Assembly: GCA_014191535.1 (NCBI GenBank)
Contig: BJHC01000098.1
Location: forward strand, 1 to 5,872
Direction of reading: 5' to 3'
Length of the DNA stretch: 5,872 nucleotides
Source: Cyanobium sp.
Lineage (GTDB): Bacteria; Cyanobacteriota; Cyanobacteriia; PCC-6307; Cyanobiaceae
Part shown: in pieces, positions 1-4,812 of the stretch
How positions within the stretch are numbered: position 1 is the first letter of the stretch
How the letters are laid out: the number at the start of each line of letters is the position of its first letter
Notes under the pieces: model-generated
Told to the model about the DNA's origin: nothing
The model's database searches: none
Seen by the model: only the letters and a program-made list of their open reading frames with translations
Position numbers and translations under genes: made by a program

Positions 1-1
1 G

Positions 2-586
2 CGCCGCGTGCTGAAGGTTATGCTCGATCCCGAAGAGTTTCTCAGCGACTACGGCATTCGCTCCATCTCAAAACGGCACGAACAAGACCCCTATCGCTTT
101 AACCACAACCACCAAGAATACGTTGTTCAATATCTCCCAGCGGAATCTGATTCAGGCCTCTTTGGCGGCAACAGCAACTGGCGTGGCCCGATCTGGATGC
201 CCGTCAATTTCATGATCATCCGTTCCTTACTCGCGTACTTTTTGTTTTATGGCAAAGACTTCACAATTGAATTCCCGACAGGCAGTGGTCAATTAGCAAA
301 CCTGTATGAAGTCAGCGAGGATCTAGCCTCTCGGCTCGTCTCGATCTTTATCCGCAACGAGGCAGGCATGCGACCAGTGTTTGGCAGCCAGAAAACCTTC
401 CAAAACGATCCCCACTGGAAGAATCACCTGCTCTTTTATGAATACTTCCATGGAGACAATGGAGCCGGTATTGGCGCCAGCCATCAGACCGGATGGAGTG
501 GACTAGCATCCAACTTGATTCACTTTTTTGCAACAAACTCCCAAGATTCGCTACTAAAAGGAGCCAACTACGCAGTTAAAAAATGA
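2..586 (+). CDS. GH63/MGH1-type glycoside hydrolase, C-terminal part (5' end outside window)
   Basis: The reading frame is already open at base 2, so the first in-frame GTG at 8 is internal and the gene begins outside the window. About 194 residues of the C-terminal (alpha/alpha)6-barrel catalytic domain remain. Seen in the sequence: the motif NWRGPIW at 176-196, followed by a hydrophobic helix, and HQTGW at 482-496, both typical of GH63 enzymes. The Glu codon at 440-442, in YEYFHGDNGAG just before HQTGW, sits where I would expect the catalytic base; that assignment is from family knowledge, not proven here. GH63 members hydrolyse alpha-linked glucosides, including glucosidase I, YgjK and bacterial mannosyl- or glucosylglycerate hydrolases. 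The substrate cannot be read from this fragment, and location is probably cytosolic. Codons are more AT-rich than in downstream genes. A decayed sugar transporter follows 23 bases after the stop, so the pair may once have formed an operon. Confidence 0.85.
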   Translation, partial: RRVLKVMLDPEEFLSDYGIRSISKRHEQDPYRFNHNHQEYVVQYLPAESDSGLFGGNSNWRGPIWMPVNFMIIRSLLAYFLFYGKDFTIEFPTGSGQLANLYEVSEDLASRLVSIFIRNEAGMRPVFGSQKTFQNDPHWKNHLLFYEYFHGDNGAGIGASHQTGWSGLASNLIHFFATNSQDSLLKGANYAVKK

Positions 587-609
587 TCGACCGATCAAGT
601 CAATACACC

Positions 610-840
610 ATGAGTACCGTGCCGATTGAAGCCCCGGGATATGTAGCTGCCGCACTCACCACCGCCAGCTTCTTCCCACAATCGGCATGTGTGGACTGTT
701 CACCTCAGGAGTGATCGCCTGGGCGATTTTTGGCTTGATCACTCCTGATGGGCCTGTTCTGATTGCCAACCTGATCACAGCGTTGCCTACGGGACTTCAT
801 CCTGCAACGCAGGGTGTTGAACCTCCGGCGACGGTGTTGA
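610..840 (+). pseudogene. SemiSWEET-type sugar transporter, broken by an internal deletion and a second frameshift
   Basis: From ATG 610 the frame reads a typical SemiSWEET start: a short N-terminus, then GYVAAALTTASFFPQ, helix 1 with its Pro-Gln pair at 676-681. This frame then soon stops. In another frame, from 684, the family pattern resumes as GMCGLFTSGVIAWAIFG (helix 2) and PVLIANLITALPTGL (helix 3). The end of helix 1 and the first loop, roughly 15-17 residues, are missing at 682-684, with loss of frame. A second shift lies near base 798: skipping one base there restores ILQRRVL and a basic tail, ending at TGA 838-840. That is where a roughly 85-90 residue SemiSWEET should end. Intact SemiSWEETs are three-helix proteins that dimerise to move sugars passively across the membrane. 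With two independent lesions, programmed frameshifting is unlikely. The gene lies 23 bases after the glycoside hydrolase stop, which suggests a former sugar-use pair. Sequencing error could explain the second lesion but not the missing loop. Confidence 0.75.
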
Positions 841-843
841 ACC
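813..843. repeat. 11-bp direct repeat with 20-bp period
   Basis: GGTGTTGAACC occurs at 813-823 and again at 833-843. The two copies straddle the last codons of the SemiSWEET remnant and its stop. This may be a small tandem duplication in decaying DNA, and I see no third exact copy. Confidence 0.5.
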
Positions 844-1013
844 GCATCCCACCGTTAGGCCGTGGTGGTGTGTTGATGCATGGATCATCCCGTAGCCCAG
901 AGCACGCCGACACCCCAGTGCGATGGCGAGCATGCCCTTGCTGGCGGGCGTGTAAGCGCATGCAGAGGACGACACCCTGACACCGCCGGCACCCAATCCA
1001 GGTGCCGATTCGA
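841..1013. other. Non-coding or decayed stretch between the SemiSWEET remnant and the small membrane protein gene
   Basis: No convincing intact gene is seen on either strand. Open frames here overlap each other and have irregular codon use. On the minus strand one frame reads PASKGMLAIALG, followed by A, L and G residues. This faintly recalls the helix after the catalytic SxxK motif of beta-lactamase-like serine hydrolases, with Pro in place of the Ser. That likeness is weak. The right end holds a hairpin, described separately, that probably belongs to the minus-strand gene ending at 1014. Confidence 0.45.
987..1007 (-). terminator. Hairpin just after the small membrane protein gene
   Basis: CGGCACC (987-993) and GGTGCCG (1001-1007) form a perfect 7-bp stem with a 7-base loop. 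On the minus strand it begins six bases after the TGA at 1016-1014. No T-run follows, so it may act as an RNA 3'-end stabiliser or a weak terminator rather than a classical intrinsic terminator. Confidence 0.45.
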
Positions 1014-1301
1014 TCAGGCCGCAGAAGCCTTGCGTTGCTGCGCGGCATAAACAGCAGCACCGGCAGCGACCACGGCCAACCCGCCGCTGACGGCCAGGAA
1101 GGCCAGGGTCTGCAGCAGCAGCAAGAAGACGCCGAGCGCTGAAAACGCCGTGATCCGGATCTTGGCCTTGATCAGCATGGTGAGCAGCAGGATCACGGTG
1201 GCCTTGAGGGCAAGCACCTTGGCTGCCGTGATCGGGCAGAACGGGTTGAACAACATGCCAAACACGTCAGTGAATCCATGCTGATGCCGGACCGCGACCA
1301 C
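1014..1301 (-). CDS. Small hydrophobic membrane protein of unknown function
   Basis: I do not recognise this 95-residue protein. It has a short polar N-terminus, then hydrophobic segments at about residues 26-45 and 52-86, separated by the basic stretch KAKIR. This suggests two or three membrane helices with the basic loop and basic tail (QQRKASAA) in the cytosol. The GTG start at 1301 has a GGAG eight bases upstream (1313-1310). An ATG at codon 16 (1256) is the alternative and would begin directly before the hydrophobic part; it has no clear ribosome site. Codon use is GC-rich at third positions and looks coding. A hairpin follows the stop closely. The gene is divergent from the Coq4-family gene, with 59 bases between the two start codons. 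The conserved-looking NPFCPITAAKVLALKA section would be the best search seed. Confidence 0.55.
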   Translation of the reverse strand: MVAVRHQHGFTDVFGMLFNPFCPITAAKVLALKATVILLLTMLIKAKIRITAFSALGVFLLLLQTLAFLAVSGGLAVVAAGAAVYAAQQRKASAA

Positions 1302-1360
1302 CGCGAGGGCTCCGGGGCTCCAGGGCGCCAGTAAGGTCCGCCCATTGCACCGCTCTGGGC

Positions 1361-2134
1361 ATGGGCTTTCGCTATCTCAACGGGCTCGCAAGCCGCGAGA
1401 ACCTCGACACCTTCCTGGGCCTGATGGATCTGGCGGCCGGGGCCGGGGATTCAGCCGACAACGTGTTTGAGCTGACGCACCGGCTGCGGGCCTCCAAGCC
1501 GATGCAGCTCTGCCTGAAACGGCTGGCGCAACACCCCGCAAGCCAGGCGTTGATCGAACGGCGCCATGTGAGCGCCCCCTACGACAGCGCTGCGCTGAGG
1601 GCCCTGCCTGCCGGCAGCTTGGGCCACACCTATGGAACGGTGATGGCGGTGATGGGCTACGACATCAACTTCTTCCCAAAACCGGAGTTTTTCGCATCCC
1701 TGGAAACGGATGCCGACTACGTGAATTACCGCGTCTCCGCCACCCATGACCTCCACCACATCCTGAGTGGCTTCAGCCTCAACAACTACGGCGAGCTCGG
1801 CGTGATCAGCATCAGCGTGGCCCAGTTCTCCCATCCGAGCTCAGCATTCCTGGATCTGATGTCGCTGCTGTTCAGCTGGTTCCGCAGTGACACCCCCATC
1901 GATCAGCTCGAAACAGTCCAGGACCAGGCACGGTCCGCAAGCTATGCCTACAAGCTGATCGGCAATGGCCTCGAGATGGGCCTGAATGCCCAACCGCTGT
2001 TCCCCGTGATCTGGGAGGAGCGCATGGAGCAAAACCTCGACGAGCTGCGCGCCGAGCTGGGCATTGTGCCGGTCTTGGACGGCCCCTGGAGCTGGGCCTC
2101 GAATCCCGAAATCCGCCAGGCCTTGGGCTGGTGA
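1361..2134 (+). CDS. Coq4-family protein
   Basis: The 257-residue protein carries the Coq4 signature HDxxHx11E exactly: H129, D130, H133, then E145, in a segment reading HDLHHILSGFSLNNYGELG. It also has the family's LPAGSLGHTYG block (about residues 82-92). In mitochondria and proteobacteria Coq4 binds a metal through this motif. It supports ubiquinone synthesis, where work on the family assigns it oxidative C1 decarboxylation of the quinone head precursor. Cyanobacteria make plastoquinone, not ubiquinone, so the role here is open; a lipid, quinone or carotenoid substrate is possible. The start is the only ATG/GTG/TTG in an open frame that begins after a stop at 1271-1273. No good ribosome site precedes it, so the exact start is uncertain. 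No signal peptide or obvious membrane helix is seen; peripheral membrane association is likely from the family. A desaturase follows 88 bases downstream on the same strand. Confidence 0.85.
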   Translation: MGFRYLNGLASRENLDTFLGLMDLAAGAGDSADNVFELTHRLRASKPMQLCLKRLAQHPASQALIERRHVSAPYDSAALRALPAGSLGHTYGTVMAVMGYDINFFPKPEFFASLETDADYVNYRVSATHDLHHILSGFSLNNYGELGVISISVAQFSHPSSAFLDLMSLLFSWFRSDTPIDQLETVQDQARSASYAYKLIGNGLEMGLNAQPLFPVIWEERMEQNLDELRAELGIVPVLDGPWSWASNPEIRQALGW

Positions 2135-2168
2135 CCCCGCAGCCGGCAACCGGCGGGGCACCGGGGTC
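2133..2168 (+). terminator. Nested hairpins after the Coq4-family gene
   Basis: GACCCCG (2133-2139, overlapping the stop codon) can pair with CGGGGTC (2162-2168). A competing inner stem pairs CCCCGC (2135-2140) with GCGGGG (2153-2158). Either would fold strongly in RNA. No T-run follows, so this could be a weak terminator, an RNA stabiliser or a structure in the leader of the next gene. Confidence 0.45.
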
Positions 2169-2174
2169 GATCCA

Positions 2175-2180
2175 TAGAAT
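2175..2180 (+). promoter_or_regulatory. Possible -10 element ahead of the first desaturase
   Basis: TAGAAT matches the bacterial -10 consensus at five of six bases and lies 42 bases before the GTG start, just past the hairpin region. There is no recognisable -35 at the usual distance (that stretch is GC-rich hairpin), so the call is weak. Confidence 0.2.
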
Positions 2181-2222
2181 CTGAAGCAATGTTGAAACGC
2201 TTGGGGCTGATGTGATGCGGAT

Positions 2223-3377
2223 GTGGTGCAGCGCTTGACATCTTCCGTCGCCCTCCTGTCGCGCCCGAGCCGCCCCCCGCAGACCACCCCCCAGCCGCAG
2301 TACCCCAGCAAGGCTGAGTTGCTGCAGGCCCTGCCGGCGGAGCTGACGCGGTTCAACCCCGTGAAGGCCTGGGGAAGCCTGGGGATGTCCCTGGGGTTGT
2401 CGGTGCTGGCCTACGGCGTGGGCACCCAGATCCCCCTGCAGCTGTGGGCCACCCCGCTGTGGCTGCTCTATGGCGCCGTCACCGGCACGGTGGTGATGGG
2501 GCTATGGGTGCTGGCCCATGAATGCGGGCACAACGCCTTCCACCCCAACCGGCGGCTTGAGCGCTGGATCGGCTTCCTGCTGCACAGCGCGCTGCTGGTG
2601 CCCTACTTCAGCTGGGCCCGCAGCCACGCCACCCACCACGCCCACTGCAACCACCTGGAGCAGGGGGAAACCCATGTGCCCCCCCGGGAGGAGTCGCTCT
2701 CCGGGCAGATCACCGAAAACCTGCGCAGGCGCCTGGGCCGCCGGCTGTTCGGCTGGGTGTCGTTGTTCAGCCACCTGGTGGTGGGCTGGCCCCTCTATCT
2801 GTTTGTGGGTGCCACCGGCGGGGAGGACTACGGGCGGCCCACCTCCCATTTCTGGAACGGCCCCTCCACCAACCAGGGCACGCGGCCGCTGTTCCCCCGG
2901 GCCTTCCGCGGCCAGATGGTGCGCTCCAACCTGGGGCTGCTGGCCTGCCTGCTGGTGCTGGGCGGGCTAGCGCTGCAGTTCTCACCGGCGCGGGTGCTGT
3001 GCGTCTACGGCCTGCCCTACCTGGTGGTGAACCTGTGGCTGGTCACCTACACCTGGCTGCAGCACACCGATCTCAACATTCCCCACTTCGCCTCCGACCA
3101 GTGGACCTGGGCCAAGGGAGCCCTGCAGACGGTGGATCGCCCCTACGGCCCCCTGCTCAACCTGCTGCACCACGGCATCGGCTCCACCCACGTGTGCCAC
3201 CACGTGAACCCCCGCATTCCCCACTACAACGCCTGGCGCGGCAATGCCCTGCTGCGGCAACGCTTTCCGGGGCTGGTGCGCTACGACGCCACCCCAATTC
3301 ACCAGGCCCTGTGGCGTGTTGCCACCGGTTGCGCCGCGGTGCGCCGCAACCCGATCGATGGGGCGTTTTATTTCTAG
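2223..3377 (+). CDS. Membrane fatty acid desaturase, FAD2-like (probable acyl-lipid delta-12 or omega-3 type)
   Basis: This 384-residue protein has the three histidine boxes of membrane di-iron desaturases: HECGH at 99-103, HATHH at 135-139 and HVCHH at 323-327, plus QHT at 280-282. Hydrophobic segments at about 51-95, 115-130, 178-198, 236-252 and 258-280 fit the usual fold. Wording around the boxes (LLHSALLVPYFSW before box 2; TVDRPYG and HHVNPRIPHYNA near box 3) closely recalls plant and fungal FAD2/FAD3 and, less so, cyanobacterial DesB. Classical DesA has HDCGH and a different third box. The enzyme would introduce a double bond into membrane-lipid acyl chains, using ferredoxin as electron donor; the double-bond position cannot be read from sequence. 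The start is uncertain: GTG 2223 is the first usable codon after the in-frame stop at 2208-2210, without a clear ribosome site, and TTG 2235 is an alternative. Residues 1-30 look variable and Pro-rich. It may be transcribed separately from the upstream Coq4-family gene, since hairpins lie between. Confidence 0.9.
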   Translation: MVQRLTSSVALLSRPSRPPQTTPQPQYPSKAELLQALPAELTRFNPVKAWGSLGMSLGLSVLAYGVGTQIPLQLWATPLWLLYGAVTGTVVMGLWVLAHECGHNAFHPNRRLERWIGFLLHSALLVPYFSWARSHATHHAHCNHLEQGETHVPPREESLSGQITENLRRRLGRRLFGWVSLFSHLVVGWPLYLFVGATGGEDYGRPTSHFWNGPSTNQGTRPLFPRAFRGQMVRSNLGLLACLLVLGGLALQFSPARVLCVYGLPYLVVNLWLVTYTWLQHTDLNIPHFASDQWTWAKGALQTVDRPYGPLLNLLHHGIGSTHVCHHVNPRIPHYNAWRGNALLRQRFPGLVRYDATPIHQALWRVATGCAAVRRNPIDGAFYF

Positions 3378-3391
3378 TTGCTGACAGCGAA

Positions 3392-3416
3392 CGCCTCAGC
3401 TGGCCTGAGTCAGGCG
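3392..3416. terminator. Hairpin between convergent desaturase and tiny ORF
   Basis: CTCAG (3395-3399) pairs with CTGAG (3405-3409) around a 5-base loop. CGC at 3392-3394 and GCG at 3414-3416 can extend the stem across a bulge containing the tiny ORF's stop. It lies 14 bases after the desaturase stop and could serve both strands. No T-run is visible. Confidence 0.35.
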
Positions 3417-3517
3417 AACACCCCAAACACGAACCGCAGCATCACAAAACCGAGCAAACCAGCCAGGGCTAGCAACGACGGCAAACCAGACATTCCCATC
3501 ACCTTCTCCATCACCAT
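3410..3517 (-). CDS. Tiny hydrophobic membrane protein (33-35 residues)
   Basis: On the minus strand an ORF from ATG 3517 (or, more likely, ATG 3511) runs to TGA 3412-3410. The product starts with MEKVMGM and continues as one strongly hydrophobic segment (SGLPSLLALAGLLGF, then VMLRFVFGVFA). A single-pass membrane micro-protein is the natural reading. AGAAAGGGG ends directly before ATG 3517 and six bases before ATG 3511, which favours the second. GGAGAAGG (3509-3502) could also serve ATG 3493, giving 27 residues. I do not recognise the protein. Cyanobacteria have many such short membrane subunits in photosynthetic and respiratory complexes, but nothing links this one to them. It converges on the desaturase, with 32 bases between their stops, and diverges from the gene at 3627. 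Confidence 0.5.
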   Translation of the reverse strand: MVMEKVMGMSGLPSLLALAGLLGFVMLRFVFGVFA

Positions 3518-3526
3518 CCCCTTTCT
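3518..3526 (-). promoter_or_regulatory. Ribosome binding site of the tiny membrane ORF
   Basis: The minus strand reads AGAAAGGGG directly before ATG 3517. Six-base spacing to the second ATG (3511) is suitable for translation, whereas zero spacing to the first is not. This is the main reason to prefer the 33-residue form. Confidence 0.45.
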
Positions 3527-3626
3527 AAAGGAAATCTAAAGAGCTGGGTGTGATCAGACACAAACCAGCACGGTTGCTTGGCCCCAGAAAGGATCTGCTA
3601 GGTTTGTTAACACTTGTAAAGGCGCC

Positions 3627-3926
3627 ATGTTGTCCAGCCTGTTCGGAATCCTGTTCGCGATGTTGTCGTTCGTGCAGGTACCGCAGTGGGACAACGACTG
3701 GACGAAATGCTCCGTGGCCGTGCCCGACACCGCCTGCCACTGGTATGTGGTGAATCCCGACAACACCTTCGGCAAGGGATTCAGCTGGATCACGGCTCCC
3801 GAATTTGATGTGGAAGCGCTGCGCGACATCAGCATTCAGCACGACGTCACCGTGGCCCAGGGCTACCAGACCACCGTGGAGCTGATGGATTCCTCCTCAG
3901 GGCTGAAGTACGGCGACAACTACTGA
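3627..3926 (+). CDS. Short secreted or membrane-anchored protein of unknown function
   Basis: I do not recognise this 99-residue protein. Residues 1-18 are hydrophobic (LSSLFGILFAMLSFV) with no charged residue, like a signal anchor or an uncleaved signal peptide. The rest is polar, with several Trp (21, 25, 39, 52), two Cys (28 and 37) that could form a disulfide outside the cytosol, and a net acidic character. The ATG at 3627 has AAAGG four bases upstream (3618-3622), which is short but usable. An ATG at codon 12 is possible but would cut the hydrophobic segment. Codon use looks coding throughout. It diverges from the tiny ORF, with 109 bases between starts, and converges on the Nif11 gene with only 26 bases between stops. 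Confidence 0.65.
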   Translation: MLSSLFGILFAMLSFVQVPQWDNDWTKCSVAVPDTACHWYVVNPDNTFGKGFSWITAPEFDVEALRDISIQHDVTVAQGYQTTVELMDSSSGLKYGDNY

Positions 3927-3951
3927 GCAGCCACCCGCCAGCTGAGCAGCC
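3924..3951. repeat. 9-bp direct repeat between convergent stops
   Basis: TGAGCAGCC occurs at 3924-3932 (starting with the stop codon) and at 3943-3951, a 19-base period. It fills the short gap between the convergent genes. No good terminator hairpin is seen here. Confidence 0.4.
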
Positions 3952-3952
3952 G

Positions 3953-4243
3953 CTAGTCGGCGCAAAGCCCCTGCCGCGAGGCGGCGATGCCAAACACCGT
4001 TTGCAGGTGGGCGATCGGATTGGTGCTGTCGTCGCCCCGCACCAACCAGCACTCCGTGCTGCCGCTGGTGAGCAGGGCTCGGAAGTCGTCGATGCCGATG
4101 AAAATGCCCATCTCCACGGTCAGGGCCACCATCTCCTCTGGGGAGTTGGCGGCAAAAAACGCCTGACGCATGGCCGGGTCGCCCTCCACCTGATGGCACA
4201 GGTGGTCGACCGCATCAAGCAGGGGTTGGGGGACGGGGTTCAC
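3953..4243 (-). CDS. Nif11-domain protein
   Basis: The 96-residue product (from GTG 4243) carries a Nif11-like domain at about residues 8-58. It has the family pattern of an amphipathic helix (LLDAVDHLCHQVEGDP), then ANSPEEMVALTVEMG, then IDDFRALL. Nif11 domains occur in cyanobacteria and nitrogen fixers, often as leader regions of ribosomally made modified peptides. This one has no Gly-Gly cleavage site followed by a Cys/Ser/Thr-rich core. The tail contains ECWLVRGDDSTNP and ends in LQTVFGIAASRQGLCAD, so it looks like a stand-alone protein, and no modification enzyme is in the window. The start is unclear. GTG 4270 adds nine residues, but GTG 4243 lies nearer the domain and has GAG seven bases upstream. 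The frame stays open back to a stop at 4348-4346, including a GGAGG at 4336-4332 with no start codon behind it. The stop is TAG 3955-3953. Confidence 0.75.
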   Translation of the reverse strand: MNPVPQPLLDAVDHLCHQVEGDPAMRQAFFAANSPEEMVALTVEMGIFIGIDDFRALLTSGSTECWLVRGDDSTNPIAHLQTVFGIAASRQGLCAD

Positions 4244-4362
4244 ACCGCGCTCGCAGGTGTGCCGGAACACTACGCAGGCGGCGGCAGGCCAGGCTCCGGC
4301 GCCGGGGCCTTGGCGACTTGGGTTGGTGCCGCCTCCGGGGTCTGACTAACCCTGACCAACTC

Positions 4363-4380
4363 CCCCACAGGGCCGTGGGG
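4363..4380 (-). terminator. Hairpin after the 70-residue unknown gene
   Basis: CCCCAC (4363-4368) and GTGGGG (4375-4380) form a 6-bp stem with a 6-base loop. On the minus strand it starts two bases after the TGA at 4385-4383. No T-run follows, as with the other hairpins in this window. Confidence 0.45.
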
Positions 4381-4382
4381 CA

Positions 4383-4595
4383 TCAAGCCGCCAGCTGAAC
4401 ACGCGGCTGATGGTCGTTGTATTTGTCGTTCAGATACTCACACTGCAGCACAAACAGGCGGCGTTCCGCCTCCGCCGTGGTGAGCACATGGTGGATTTCG
4501 CCATTCAAATTGGTGACAGCCTGATGCTCAATCCGTTCCGGCGAGACATCAAAACGGGCCACAAATCCTGAACGCAATCGATAGAGATGATGCAT
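4383..4595 (-). CDS. Small protein of unknown function (70 residues)
   Basis: I do not recognise this protein. It is soluble-looking and has no signal peptide. It begins MHHLYRLRSGFVARFDV; the middle (TNLNGEIHHVLTTAEAERRLFVLQCEYLNDKYND) is likely helical, with mixed charge. The ATG at 4595 has AGAGG ten bases upstream and a further GGAG touching the start. A promoter-like pair lies just upstream (4621-4648), and a hairpin follows the stop. This complete set of signals argues that the gene is real despite its size. It points the same way as the Nif11 gene further on but is separated from it by the hairpin. The overlapping longer minus-strand frame at 4505-4774 has poor codon use and was not accepted. 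Confidence 0.6.
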   Translation of the reverse strand: MHHLYRLRSGFVARFDVSPERIEHQAVTNLNGEIHHVLTTAEAERRLFVLQCEYLNDKYNDHQPRVQLAA

Positions 4596-4620
4596 CTCCG
4601 AGTTGCCTCTGTGCCCCTGA

Positions 4621-4648
4621 GTTGTATGGCGTAACAGCGCCAGGTCAA
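4621..4648 (-). promoter_or_regulatory. Sigma-70-like promoter for the 70-residue unknown gene
   Basis: On the minus strand TTGACC (4648-4643, five of six matches to the -35 consensus) is followed, after 16 bases, by TACAAC (4626-4621, four of six matches to the -10). Transcription would begin near 4614, leaving a leader of about 20 bases before ATG 4595 that contains the AGAGG ribosome site. Confidence 0.4.
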
Positions 4649-4812
4649 CGGAAGTAAATCGAAAGCCTGCGCCAGCACTGCAGCAGCGGCGCAGTTGGCT
4701 CTCCTAAGGTTCAACAAACTCGAAGCGACAACGCTTCTCGATTCCCCTGCAGATCCAAACTCCAACGGCCCCAACGTCGCTGCAGCGCAGCGATTTTGAG
4801 CTCAAGCCCTTC

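Noticed and set aside
813..843. Start of a CRISPR-like or tandem array
   Set aside because: Only two exact 11-bp copies with 20-bp period exist, with no further units or spacers.
687..980. A 97-codon plus-strand ORF read as a gene of its own
   Set aside because: Its first third is the helix 2-3 part of the broken SemiSWEET. The rest has irregular composition and no family features, so the ORF is a by-product of the deletion and frame shift.
2235..2240. Perfect TTGACA as a -35 element
   Set aside because: It lies inside the desaturase's first codons, and no AT-rich -10 follows at 16-18 bases, where the sequence is GC-rich coding DNA.
1841..2356. Long minus-strand ORF of 171 codons across the Coq4 gene end and desaturase start
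   Set aside because: It lies opposite two well-supported genes, spans the intergenic hairpin, and has the low-complexity look of an antisense frame in GC-rich DNA.
2518..2970. Plus-strand ORF rich in Trp, Cys, Ala and Pro inside the desaturase
   Set aside because: It is a shifted-frame shadow of the desaturase, whose three histidine boxes fix the true frame.
4001..4345. Plus-strand ORF of 114 codons opposite the Nif11 gene
   Set aside because: The minus-strand frame carries a recognisable Nif11 domain. The plus-strand product has no family pattern and is Gly/Ala/His-rich in the way of antisense frames.
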